DNA of 64,000 nt from AC-32 sp045806105 (GTDB lineage Bacteria; Actinomycetota; Thermoleophilia; Gaiellales; Gaiellaceae), in NCBI GenBank assembly GCA_045806105.1, contig JBJMJY010000002.1:1-64000 (forward strand). Reading direction: 5' to 3'. The first letter of the stretch is position 1; each line of letters starts with the position of its first letter. Positions 40,832 to 48,806 of this stretch are shown in pieces. A model generated the notes under the pieces. The model was not told where the DNA came from, searched no databases, and saw only the letters and a program-made list of their open reading frames with translations. The translations under genes were made by a program, and so were the position numbers.

Positions 40832-43800
40832 GTGACGGTTCTCCGCCGGCTCGCATTCCCGTTCTGGCTCGCCGGCGCTCGCCTGCGCCGCCGCCGCGCA
40901 CCGCTGCTGCTCGTCGTGCTCGGCCTGGCCGCCGCGAGCGCGATGCTGGCCGCCGTGGCGGCGGGCACGGTCGCGGCGCAGGACCGTGAGGTCGCGCGGA
41001 AGGTCGCCGTGCTGCCGGCGAAGGTGCGCGCGGTGCGGGTCAACTGGTTCAGCGTCGGCGGGCAGGTGGCGCCGTACGCGCGCCTCGACGCGGAGGTGCG
41101 GCGACGGCTGCGGCGGGCACTACCTGCGCCGGCGACCGGGACCGCGCTCTACCGCGAGGGCCAGATCGGCGGCGCGCTGCTCGGCCTCGGCGCGGTCGAC
41201 GACCTCTCGCGTTGGGTGCGGTTGCGGTCTGGCCGCGCGCCGCGCGTATGCCGGCCCGAGCGCTGCGAGGTCGTCGTGATCCGCGGCGGCGGGCGCATCT
41301 CGAACGTGCCGGGCCTGCGCCTGGTGCCGGTGGCCGAGGGCGACCTCCGTACCGCTGCGCTCTTCGGCGACGCCATTCCCGCCGCGGGGTTGAACGAGTC
41401 CGCGTTCGTCCGCAAGATCCGCCGCTACCACCGGCCGGCGCCACCGCCGCTCGTGCTCGCGAACGGCGTCGCCGGCCTCGAGCGCTCGCCGCGCCTGCAC
41501 AACTCGTACCGCAGCTACGGCTGGGTGGTGCCGCTCCGGCGCGGCTCCGTCCGCTCGTGGTCCGCGGATGCCCTTGTCACGCGGATCGAGCAGGCGCGGA
41601 CGGCGTTCCAGGCCTCCGGCTTCGGCTTCGAGCTGAGCGCCCCGACCGACGAGCTCCGGGCCGCGGCCGACGACGGCCGCGTCGCGGGGCGGAGGCTGCT
41701 CCTGCTGGGCGGCGAGGCGGTGGCGCTGCTGCTCGCGTTCGCGGTGCTGGTGGCGGCGCGACTGCGGCCGGACGCCGAAGCGGCGCGGAACCGCCTGCGG
41801 GCCGCCGGCGTCAGCCGCTGGCAGACCGGGCTGTTGTTCACGGCGGAATCCGTCGCCGCAGCGGTCGCGGGAACCGTGCTCGGGTGGGTGCTCGGAGCCG
41901 CAGCGGCCGCGCTGATCGCGGAGCGGACGAATGAGCCGCTCGGCGCGCTGTTGCGTCACTCGCTGCTGTCGAGCCGCGGGCTCCTGCTCGCGCTCGGGCT
42001 CGGACTGGCCGCCGCGCTCGTGCTCGTCGTGGCCCTCTCGATTCGCGGGGTGCAGATCGGCGGCCTGTCGCTCTCGGCCCTCGACGTGGCGGCGCTCGGG
42101 GCCGCGCTCGCGGTCGTGATCGCGCTCGCCCGCGGGTCGGCCGACGCATCGGAGCTCGTCGCGAGCCGCGGCACGGGGCTCGTGTTGCTCGTGATCCCCG
42201 CGCTCGTCGCCTTCGTCGCCGCGGTGCTCGTCGCGCGTCTGCTGCCGCTCTGCCTGCGCCTGCTGGAGCGCGCGGTGCCGAAGGGCGCGCTGACGCTGCG
42301 CCTCGCCGCGCTCGGGCTCGCCCGTCGGCCCGGATACGCGGTGGTGGCAGTCGCGTTCGTCGTCGTCTCGATCGGCTTCGCGCTCTTTGCCGCCTCGTAC
42401 CGCTCGACGCTTCGGTCCGGGCAGCGGGAGCAGGCGGCGTTCGCAGTCCCCGCAGACGCGGTCGTGAAGGAGGACCTCTCGCAGCTCGTCCCCGTGCGCG
42501 ACGCGGTGACGCCGGACGTGGAGCGATCGCTCGGGCCGGGCGTGCGCGTGAGCCACGTCGACCGCTTCGCGGGAAGCATCGCGGGCGCTGCCGACGTGAC
42601 CGGAATCACCATCCTCGGGCTGCCGCGGGCCAGCCTCGCGTCGATCGGCGGCTGGCGCAGCGACTTCGCCGTCGGCGGGCCGCAGGAGCTTGCGCGCATG
42701 CTCGACCCGCAGCGGCCGGTCGGCGTGCGCGGGCCGCGGCTGCCGGTGGACGCGAGGCGGCTGGCGCTGCCGGTCGATGTTCGCGGCACCGAGATCGGCG
42801 TCGTAGCGTTCATCCGCGCGCGCGACGGCTCGTTCGTGCCGATCCACCTCGGCCGCAGCCACGAAGGCTCGCGTGAGCTCCTCGGGGCGAGGATCCCCGC
42901 CGGCGCGAGGGGCGGCACGCTCATCGCGTTCCGCTTCGAGCCGCCGCCGAAGCTGGAAGAGCGCGGCGCCGACGCGGGTGCGCCTGCCGTCGGCACCGCC
43001 GTGTTCGGCCGGCCGCTCGTGGATGGGCAGCCGCTCACCGACTACGGCGACTGGATCGGGACGGTGGGCGTGGCCGGGCTCGGGCGCCGCGACGGGCTGC
43101 GCTTCCGGCTGACGCTCACGAACGAGGTCGACACGTACGTGCGGCCGCGGCAGCCGACGGACGGATTTGCGCTGCCCGCCGTCGTCTCGCCGCGGATGGC
43201 GCAGCTCGCCGGGTCGGACCGGCTGCTCGGCGTCGTCACGAACGGCGAGCCGATCGTCTTCCGCGTCGCCGCGGTTGCCCGCCGCTTCCCGGGCGTCCTC
43301 GAGAACGAGACCTCCGACTTCGTGGTCGCGGACCGACCGGCGCTGGAGACGGCGCTGAACGCCTCGGCCCCGGGCAGCGGCTTCCCGACGGAGCTCTGGC
43401 TCGGCGTCGACCCGTCACGCCGCGCCGCCGTGGAAGCGCGGCTCCGCAAGCCGCCCTTCACGGCGCTCTCGGCTTCGTCGCGCGCGCAGGTCGAGCGGTC
43501 GCTTCGGCACGAGCCGGTCGCCCGCGCGGCCCTCGCGATGCTGGAGGCGGCCGCGCTGACCGCGGTCGTGCTCGCGCTGCTCGGGCTCGTGCTCGGCGCG
43601 ATCTCGGAGCGACGCGACGAGGCGGCGGAGCTCTTCGATCTCGAGGCGCAGGGCGTTGCGCCTGCGAGCCTGCGGCGGCAGCTGCGGCTCCGTGCCTCGA
43701 TGGCGGGCCTGGCCGGCGCCCTTGGCGGGCTCGTCACCGGGCTCGTGCTGTCGCTGCTCGTCGTCCGCTTCGTCCAGCTGACCGCGAACGCGACCGCACC

Positions 43801-43948
43801 GGAGCCGCCGCTCGCGCTCTCGGTCGACTGGCCCGCCCTGCTGCTCGCGGCGGCGGTGTCCGGCCTCGTCGCCGCCGGGCTGGTGGCGCTCGCCACGCGC
43901 CGTGCCTTCGGCGATCCGACGCCGGCCCGCTACGGGGAAGCGGCATGA
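40832..43948 (+). CDS. FtsX-type ABC transporter permease
   Basis: A 1038-residue permease of the MacB/FtsX-like type IV ABC family, with long extracytoplasmic domains and helices at about 15-45, 290-320, 340-420, 430-500, 535-560 and, at the C-terminus, 910-1030. LGLARRPGYAVVAVAFVVVS marks the second half. Such permeases handle lipoproteins, peptides or cell-wall processes rather than bulk import. GTG 40832 is the first plausible start. Its stop overlaps the ATG of the ATPase gene by four bases, so it needs that ATPase, which is interrupted by a stop codon. Confidence 0.85.
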   Translation: MTVLRRLAFPFWLAGARLRRRRAPLLLVVLGLAAASAMLAAVAAGTVAAQDREVARKVAVLPAKVRAVRVNWFSVGGQVAPYARLDAEVRRRLRRALPAPATGTALYREGQIGGALLGLGAVDDLSRWVRLRSGRAPRVCRPERCEVVVIRGGGRISNVPGLRLVPVAEGDLRTAALFGDAIPAAGLNESAFVRKIRRYHRPAPPPLVLANGVAGLERSPRLHNSYRSYGWVVPLRRGSVRSWSADALVTRIEQARTAFQASGFGFELSAPTDELRAAADDGRVAGRRLLLLGGEAVALLLAFAVLVAARLRPDAEAARNRLRAAGVSRWQTGLLFTAESVAAAVAGTVLGWVLGAAAAALIAERTNEPLGALLRHSLLSSRGLLLALGLGLAAALVLVVALSIRGVQIGGLSLSALDVAALGAALAVVIALARGSADASELVASRGTGLVLLVIPALVAFVAAVLVARLLPLCLRLLERAVPKGALTLRLAALGLARRPGYAVVAVAFVVVSIGFALFAASYRSTLRSGQREQAAFAVPADAVVKEDLSQLVPVRDAVTPDVERSLGPGVRVSHVDRFAGSIAGAADVTGITILGLPRASLASIGGWRSDFAVGGPQELARMLDPQRPVGVRGPRLPVDARRLALPVDVRGTEIGVVAFIRARDGSFVPIHLGRSHEGSRELLGARIPAGARGGTLIAFRFEPPPKLEERGADAGAPAVGTAVFGRPLVDGQPLTDYGDWIGTVGVAGLGRRDGLRFRLTLTNEVDTYVRPRQPTDGFALPAVVSPRMAQLAGSDRLLGVVTNGEPIVFRVAAVARRFPGVLENETSDFVVADRPALETALNASAPGSGFPTELWLGVDPSRRAAVEARLRKPPFTALSASSRAQVERSLRHEPVARAALAMLEAAALTAVVLALLGLVLGAISERRDEAAELFDLEAQGVAPASLRRQLRLRASMAGLAGALGGLVTGLVLSLLVVRFVQLTANATAPEPPLALSVDWPALLLAAAVSGLVAAGLVALATRRAFGDPTPARYGEAA

Positions 43949-45477
43949 GCGTCGCCATCGACGTTCGCGACCTGTTCCGCGTGCACTCGACGCCGGAGGG
44001 CGACGCCGCCGCGCTGCAGGGCCTGACATTGGCGATCCCCGACGGCGAGATCCTGACCGTGCTCGGCCCCAGCGGCGCAGGCAAGACGAGCTTCCTGCGC
44101 ATCCTCGCCGGGCTCGACGTGCCGTCCGCGGGCACGGTGCGCGTCTTCGGCTTCGATCTGCGCACGCTCGGCGGCGACGCTCGCTCCGGCTACCGGACGC
44201 AGGTGCTCGGCTACCTCGACCAGCACTACGAGCGCGCGCTCGCGCCCGAGCTGACCGCGCGCGAGCTCGTCGGGCTGCGGCTGCGCGCGAACGGCGTCGA
44301 GCGCGAGGGGCGGGAGGCGCGCGCCGATGATTTGCTCGGGCGCGTCGGCCTCGCCGCCAAGACGGGCGCGCGCCCGGCGCAGCTCTCGGGCGGCTAGCAG
44401 CAACGGGTCGCGCTCTGCGCGGCGCTCGCGCACCGCCCGAAGCTCTTGCTCGCGGACGAGCCGACCGGCGAGCTCGACGCCGAGAGCGCGAGCCTCGTCT
44501 ACGACGCGATCGGCGAGCTGGCCGCCGCCGAGGGGTGCACGGTGGTGATCGTCAGCCACGACCCCGCGTCGACGGAAGTCGCGGACCGCTTCGTCCACAT
44601 TCGCGACGGCCGCGTGAGCGAGGAGACGGTCGCCGGGGAGGCGACGATCGTCGTCGGCCGCGGCGGCTGGCTGCGGCTGCCGCAGGAGTTCCTCGAGCGC
44701 GCGGGGATCGGCGACCGTGCCGCCGCCGCGCTCGAGGGCGACCGGATCGTCGTCAGCGCCGCCGGCGAGGGCCTGCGCGTGGAGGCTCCCGCGTCGCCCG
44801 CCGCCGCGCTGCCCGGCCGTCCTGTGGCGACGCTGACGGGCGTCGTCAAGACCCACGGCAGCGGCGCTGCCGCGGCCCGCGTCTTCGCCGGCCTCGATGC
44901 GGTGTTCCAGAGCGGCCGGCTGACCGTCGTCACCGGCCCGTCCGGGTCGGGCAAGACGACGCTGCTGCACCTGCTCGCGGGGCTCGACCTGCCCGACGCC
45001 GGTGAAGTGCGCGTCGCGGGCGCCGAGGTGCAGGCACTCGACCGGGCCGGGCGCGCCGAGCTACGGCGCCGCGAGGTCGCGCTCGTGCCGCAGCAGAGCG
45101 GCCTGGTCCCGTTCCTGAGCGCGCGCGAGAACGTCGAGCTCGGCCTCGAGATCCGCGGCCTTGGCGCCGACCCGGGCGAGGCGCTCGCGGCGGTCGGCCT
45201 CTCCGAGCGCGCGGGGCAGCGCGTCTCGCGCCTCTCGGCGGGCGAGCAGGTGCGCGTGGCGATCGCCCGCGCGCTCGCCGTGCGGCCGTCGCTGCTGCTC
45301 GTCGACGAGCCGACCGCGCGCCTCGACCAGGCCAACGCGCTCCGGCTCGCCACGCTGCTGACGACGCTCGCGCGCGAGAGCGGCACCGCCGTCGTCTGCG
45401 CCACGCACGATCCGGTCGTGATCGAGCAGGCCGACGGCCGCCTCTCCCTTGCGGCCGAGCCGGTCGCAGTAGGCTGA
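43945..45477 (+). pseudogene. Double ABC ATPase, interrupted by an in-frame amber stop
   Basis: One continuous reading frame encodes two ABC ATPase domains. Domain 1: Walker A VLGPSGAGKTSFLR, signature LSGG followed by TAG, then QQRVALCAALAHRPKLLLAD (Walker B) and VIVSHDP. Domain 2: Walker A VTGPSGSGKTTLLHLLAG, Q-loop VPQQSGLVPF, signature RLSAGEQVRVAIARAL, Walker B LLLVDEPTA. Everything is intact except the codon after LSGG, which is TAG (44395-44397) where a CAG Gln is expected. Without read-through only a 150-residue fragment ends at 44397, lacking Walker B; a restart at ATG/GTG downstream could give domain 2. Confidence 0.8.
44395..44397 (+). other. In-frame TAG inside the ABC signature motif
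   Basis: The bases read ...GGC GGC TAG CAG CAA CGG GTC..., giving L-S-G-G-stop-Q-Q-R-V. The usual family sequence is LSGGQQQRV, so a single C-to-T change of CAG to TAG explains it. The frame before and after is fully open. Confidence 0.85.
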
Positions 45478-45481
45478 GCAC

Positions 45482-46522
45482 GTGGAGGGGATCAGCCTCG
45501 AGGAGCTCCAGCTCGCGGCGCGCAACCATGGGATGCCGCTCGAGGCGCTGCGCTACCCGATCACGCCGGTCGGGCTGCACTACCTGCTGATCCACTACGA
45601 CGTGCCGGTCGTCGACCCCGAGACCTGGCGCCTGACGATCCGCGGCGAGCGCGAGCTCGTGCTGGGGCTCGAGGAGCTGCGCGCGCGCCCGGCCGCGGAG
45701 GTGACCGTGACGATGGAGTGCGCCGGCAACGGGCGCGCGACGCTCGACCCGCGGCCGGTCAGTCAGCCGTGGCTGCTGGAGGCCGTCGGCACCGCGCGGT
45801 GGGGCGGCACGCCCCTGCGGCCGCTGCTGGAGGAAGCCGGGATCGGCGGGGCCGTCGAGGTGCTCTGCACCGGCCTCGACCGCGGGGTCGAGGGCGGGGA
45901 GGAGCAGGCGTTCCAGCGGGCGCTGCCCCTCGACGAGGCGCTGCGCGACGAGGTGCTGCTCGCCTACGAGATGAACGGCGAGCCGCTGCCGCCGCAGCAC
46001 GGGTTTCCGCTGCGACTGGTCGTTCCGGGCTGGTACGGCATGACGAACGTGAAGTGGCTCGAGCGGATCGAGCTCGTCGACATGCCCTTCGCCGGCTACC
46101 AGAACACGTGGTCGTACCGGCTGCGCCAGGCCGAGGACGAGGAGGGCGTGCCGCTCGACCGGATGCAGCCGCGCTCGCTGCTGGCGCCCCCCGGAGTCCC
46201 GGAGTTCATGACGCGGGAGCGCAGCGTCGCAGCGGGCGAGGTCGTGCTGGAGGGCCGCGCCTGGTCTGGCCTCGCGCCGGTGGAGGCGGTCGAGGTCAGC
46301 ACCGACGGCGGCGAGACCTGGTCACCGGCCGAGCTCGAGCCGGAAGGCGAGCCATGGGCGTGGCGTGGCTGGACGTTCCGCTGGAGCGCCGAGCCGGGCG
46401 AGCACGTCCTCTGCTGCCGAGCGCGCGACGCGACTGGCAACGAGCAGCCGCGCGAGCCCGCGTGGAACCTCGGCGGCTACGCGAACAACGCGGTGCAGGC
46501 GGTTCGCGTCACCGTCGCGTGA
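45482..46522 (+). CDS. Sulfite oxidase-like molybdopterin enzyme
   Basis: A 346-residue oxidoreductase of the sulfite oxidase/YedY-like molybdopterin family. The Moco-ligating Cys lies in VTMECAGNGRATLDP (about residue 80), then GTARWGGTPLRPLLEEAG, PQHGFPLRLVVPGWYGMTNV and the C-terminal Ig-like dimerisation domain with VSTDGGETWS. No signal peptide is visible, so it seems cytoplasmic. GTG 45482 is four bases after the ATPase stop. The heme domain of animal enzymes is absent; physiological substrate not certain. Confidence 0.9.
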   Translation: MEGISLEELQLAARNHGMPLEALRYPITPVGLHYLLIHYDVPVVDPETWRLTIRGERELVLGLEELRARPAAEVTVTMECAGNGRATLDPRPVSQPWLLEAVGTARWGGTPLRPLLEEAGIGGAVEVLCTGLDRGVEGGEEQAFQRALPLDEALRDEVLLAYEMNGEPLPPQHGFPLRLVVPGWYGMTNVKWLERIELVDMPFAGYQNTWSYRLRQAEDEEGVPLDRMQPRSLLAPPGVPEFMTRERSVAAGEVVLEGRAWSGLAPVEAVEVSTDGGETWSPAELEPEGEPWAWRGWTFRWSAEPGEHVLCCRARDATGNEQPREPAWNLGGYANNAVQAVRVTVA

Positions 46523-47049
46523 CGCCCCCGCGCATCGACGCAGTCGTCGGGGACATCACCGAGCAGCCGGTCGATGCGATCGTCAACGCCGCGAACGAGT
46601 CGCTGCTCGGTGGCGGCGGCGTGGACGGCGCGATCCACCGCGCGGCGGGGCCCGAACTGCTGGAGGAGTGCCGCGCCCTCGGCGGCTGCCCGCCCGGCGA
46701 GGCGAAGGCGACGGCCGCATACCGCCTCCCGGCGCGGCACGTGATCCACACCGTCGGGCCCGTCTGGAGCGGCGGGACCGCCGGCGAGGCCGAGACGCTG
46801 GCGGCCTGCCACGAGAACGCAGTCGCGGTAGCCGCGGAGCTTGGGTGCGCGACGCTCGCGTTGCCCGCGATCTCGACGGGCGTGTACGGCTATCCGGTCG
46901 AGCTGGCCGCCGACGTCGCGGCTGGAGCGACCGCGCGTGCGCTCGAGGCGCAGGCGACGGTGGAGACGGTCCGCTTCGTCCTCTTCGACGAGCCGACGCA
47001 CGCGGTCTACGCGGCCGCGCTGGAACGGGCGCTGCGCGCTACGCCCTGA
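46519..47049 (+). CDS. Macro-domain ADP-ribose-processing protein
   Basis: A 176-residue macro domain of the MacroD/O-acetyl-ADP-ribose deacetylase type. Signature residues: VGDITEQPVDAIVNAANESL, LGGGGVDGAIHRAAGPELLE (catalytic Asp and Gly loop), HVIHTVGPVW and LPAISTGVYGYPVE. It should remove ADP-ribose or acetyl-ADP-ribose. GTG 46519 overlaps the sulfite oxidase-like gene by four bases (GTGA). Confidence 0.9.
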   Translation: MTPPRIDAVVGDITEQPVDAIVNAANESLLGGGGVDGAIHRAAGPELLEECRALGGCPPGEAKATAAYRLPARHVIHTVGPVWSGGTAGEAETLAACHENAVAVAAELGCATLALPAISTGVYGYPVELAADVAAGATARALEAQATVETVRFVLFDEPTHAVYAAALERALRATP

Positions 47050-47122
47050 GCGCCGTCAGCGCGACGGCGACGAACGCCAGCGCCAGCGACGCCAGTACCA
47101 CGAGGCTTCCGAGACGACCCAC
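47039..47122 (-). CDS. 27-residue single-helix membrane peptide
   Basis: From GTG 47122 the frame reads GRLGSLVVLASLALAFVAVA then LTALRA and stops. GGAAGGAGG lies nine bases upstream of the start, one of the clearest ribosome sites in the window. It is too short for usual gene calls and overlaps the end of the macro-domain gene by 11 bases. If translated it is a tiny membrane protein; function unknown. Confidence 0.45.
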   Translation of the reverse strand: MGRLGSLVVLASLALAFVAVALTALRA

Positions 47123-47203
47123 GACCCCACTCCTCCTTCCCGTTGCGTCCACCCTAGGCAGGGGGTCCGTCCGCGGCATCCCTCGGCCGGGGGGTTGCAC
47201 GCC

Positions 47204-47232
47204 TTGACGCTCGGCGATGGTGCTAGTACAAC
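47204..47232 (+). promoter_or_regulatory. Strong promoter candidate
   Basis: TTGACG (47204-47209), exactly 17 bases, TACAAC (47227-47232). Transcription would start near 47239, six bases ahead of ATG 47245. Confidence 0.6.
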
Positions 47233-48086
47233 TAGTTTCATCTCATGACGGTCGTCGAAGCCCCGCCACAGCGGACGGCCGGGTCGTCGCCGACTGGGTC
47301 GAGCAGCAGTGTCAGGGAGCCGGCGCCTCGCGCCTCTGCATCCCACCGTGGCCCTACATGCCGTACCAGCAGCTCCGGGGCCCGGGTCAGCAGCCGAAAA
47401 CAGGCGTCTTCCGGCGCGCCGGCACGGGCACGTTCCGCGGGCGCCGCGTCGTCTGGATCGAGACCGTTTACCGGCCTCAAGGACAGAAGCCATCTCTCGG
47501 CGGCGATCAAGTCGCCTACGACGCGGCCACGCACCGGCCGCTGGCGCTGCGCGCGATCGCGCGGGACGGTTGGTTCAACGGCCGGACGTTCAGCTACTAC
47601 GCCCTGAAGCTGCTTCCGAACCTCCCTCCCAACGGCGTTTCCTTCGTCGTCCCGAACGGCGCCGCCGGTCGCAATCCGCCGAGCTCCTTGATCGGCATCA
47701 CGGGTCATCGTCTGCCGGCAGCGCGGGCGGCGCTCGGGACGACACCGCTCTGGCTCGGCCGTTCGTTCCGCGGGCACCGTCTCCGGTCGGTCGTGGCAGG
47801 AAGGGACGGCATCGTCGCACAGGGGCTGACGGGAAAGATGCTTCGGCCGGCTCGGTTCGCGCGGTTCGACTACGGCAGCTTCGCAGTCAAGGAGTTCGGC
47901 CAGGATCGGCCGTGGTGGTACCAGGAGGATCCGACGACGGGCACGATCGTCCTCACGAGGTCGTTGCTTGCCTTCGCTCGTGACGGAGTGTTGGTGACGG
48001 TCGCACCGACGGGGGCGAAGTTCCGCCTCGACCGGCCAACGGCACTCGCACTCGCGAAGGCGTTGCGCCCCGTTTCCGGAGACTAG
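47217..48086 (+). CDS. Unknown protein with unclear N-terminus
   Basis: The coding frame (289 residues if read from ATG 47217) is convincing from about residue 22 on: RVVADWVEQQCQGAGASRLC, VFRRAGTGTFRGRRVVWIET, WFNGRTFSYYALKLLPNLP. But its first ATG lies inside the promoter, and the ATG that the promoter serves (47245) opens a different frame. So the gene is either frameshifted in its first codons or is a 3' part joined to a foreign promoter. No signal peptide remains. Family not recognised. Confidence 0.5.
   Translation: MVLVQLVSSHDGRRSPATADGRVVADWVEQQCQGAGASRLCIPPWPYMPYQQLRGPGQQPKTGVFRRAGTGTFRGRRVVWIETVYRPQGQKPSLGGDQVAYDAATHRPLALRAIARDGWFNGRTFSYYALKLLPNLPPNGVSFVVPNGAAGRNPPSSLIGITGHRLPAARAALGTTPLWLGRSFRGHRLRSVVAGRDGIVAQGLTGKMLRPARFARFDYGSFAVKEFGQDRPWWYQEDPTTGTIVLTRSLLAFARDGVLVTVAPTGAKFRLDRPTALALAKALRPVSGD
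47223..47235. promoter_or_regulatory. Operator-like inverted repeat over the -10 box
   Basis: CTAGT-ACA-ACTAG is a perfect 5-bp inverted repeat that covers the -10 hexamer. Such repeats with TAGT/ACTA arms are commonly bound by GntR-type repressors; no such regulator gene is left here. Confidence 0.5.
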
Positions 48087-48787
48087 CGCTCCGGCGGGCG
48101 CAGTACCGCGAACGCGTCGGTGATCTGGAGCCGGGGCGAGCGGAAGCGATAGAGCGCGGCCGGGCGCCCGCCGGCGCGGCCGGGCTCGCGGCGCTCGCCG
48201 GTCGGCTCGAGCACGCCGCGGCGCAGGAGGACGCGCTGCAGGTTCGTCGCCGACACCTGGTGCCCGAGCGCCGCGACGTACAGTTCGCGCAACTCCGAGA
48301 TCGTCACCACCATCGGCGCGAGCGCGAAGGCGATGTTCGTGTACGAGAGCTTCGCGCGCAGCCGGTCGCGACCGGCGAGCACGATCGTCCGGTGGTCGAA
48401 CGCGAGCTCTGGCAGGTGCGCGACCGGGTGCCACGCCGTGTCTTCCGGTACGGCCGGGTCGACGTCGGCCGGGACGAGGCCGAGGTAGGCGGTTGCCAGC
48501 TCGCGCTCGCGCGGGTTGCGGGCCGGGGCGCTGAGCGTCGCGAGCTGCTCCAGGTGCGCGAGTTCGCGCACGTCGACCTTCACGGCGAGGTGGCGCCGAA
48601 TCGACTGCTCGAGCGTCTCGTCCGGCTCGAGGAAGCCGCCCGGGAGGGACCACGCGCCGAGGAACGGCTCACGCGCACGCCGCCAGAGCAGCACCTGCAG
48701 CCGCCGCTCGCGTACCTGCAACACGACCGCGAGCGCGACGTGCGGCGAGCGCGCGCTGGTAGACTGGCGCCGAGGTTTTCGCTCCAC
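48083..48787 (-). CDS. NrtR-like Nudix-domain transcriptional regulator
   Basis: A 234-residue protein with an N-terminal Nudix fold and a C-terminal winged helix, the layout of NrtR (regulator of NAD metabolism genes). The Nudix box starts normally, SLPGGFLEPDETLEQS, but continues IRRHLAVKVDV, lacking the catalytic R-E-x2-E-E, so it probably only senses a nucleotide such as ADP-ribose. Winged-helix part: ITISELRELYVAALGHQVSA-like, then RVLLRRGVLEPTG. GTG 48787. It is divergent from an MFS gene across a short region with an inverted repeat. Confidence 0.8.
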   Translation of the reverse strand: MERKPRRQSTSARSPHVALAVVLQVRERRLQVLLWRRAREPFLGAWSLPGGFLEPDETLEQSIRRHLAVKVDVRELAHLEQLATLSAPARNPRERELATAYLGLVPADVDPAVPEDTAWHPVAHLPELAFDHRTIVLAGRDRLRAKLSYTNIAFALAPMVVTISELRELYVAALGHQVSATNLQRVLLRRGVLEPTGERREPGRAGGRPAALYRFRSPRLQITDAFAVLRPPER

Positions 48788-48797
48788 AGTCGAAAAC
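48775..48797. promoter_or_regulatory. Inverted repeat between NrtR-like and MFS genes
   Basis: GTTTTCG-N9-CGAAAAC: 7-bp perfect arms, AT-rich, centred on the start of the regulator gene and 10-32 bases before the MFS ATG. A TAGACT at 48760-48765 may be the -10 of the MFS gene, so binding here would block its transcription. Confidence 0.55.
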
Positions 48798-48806
48798 TAC
48801 CGGAAG

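Noticed and set aside
44395..44397. General reassignment of TAG to glutamine
   Set aside because: Many well-bounded genes here end in TAG (for example at 537, 5772, 8029, 50150), so TAG is a normal stop in this genome.
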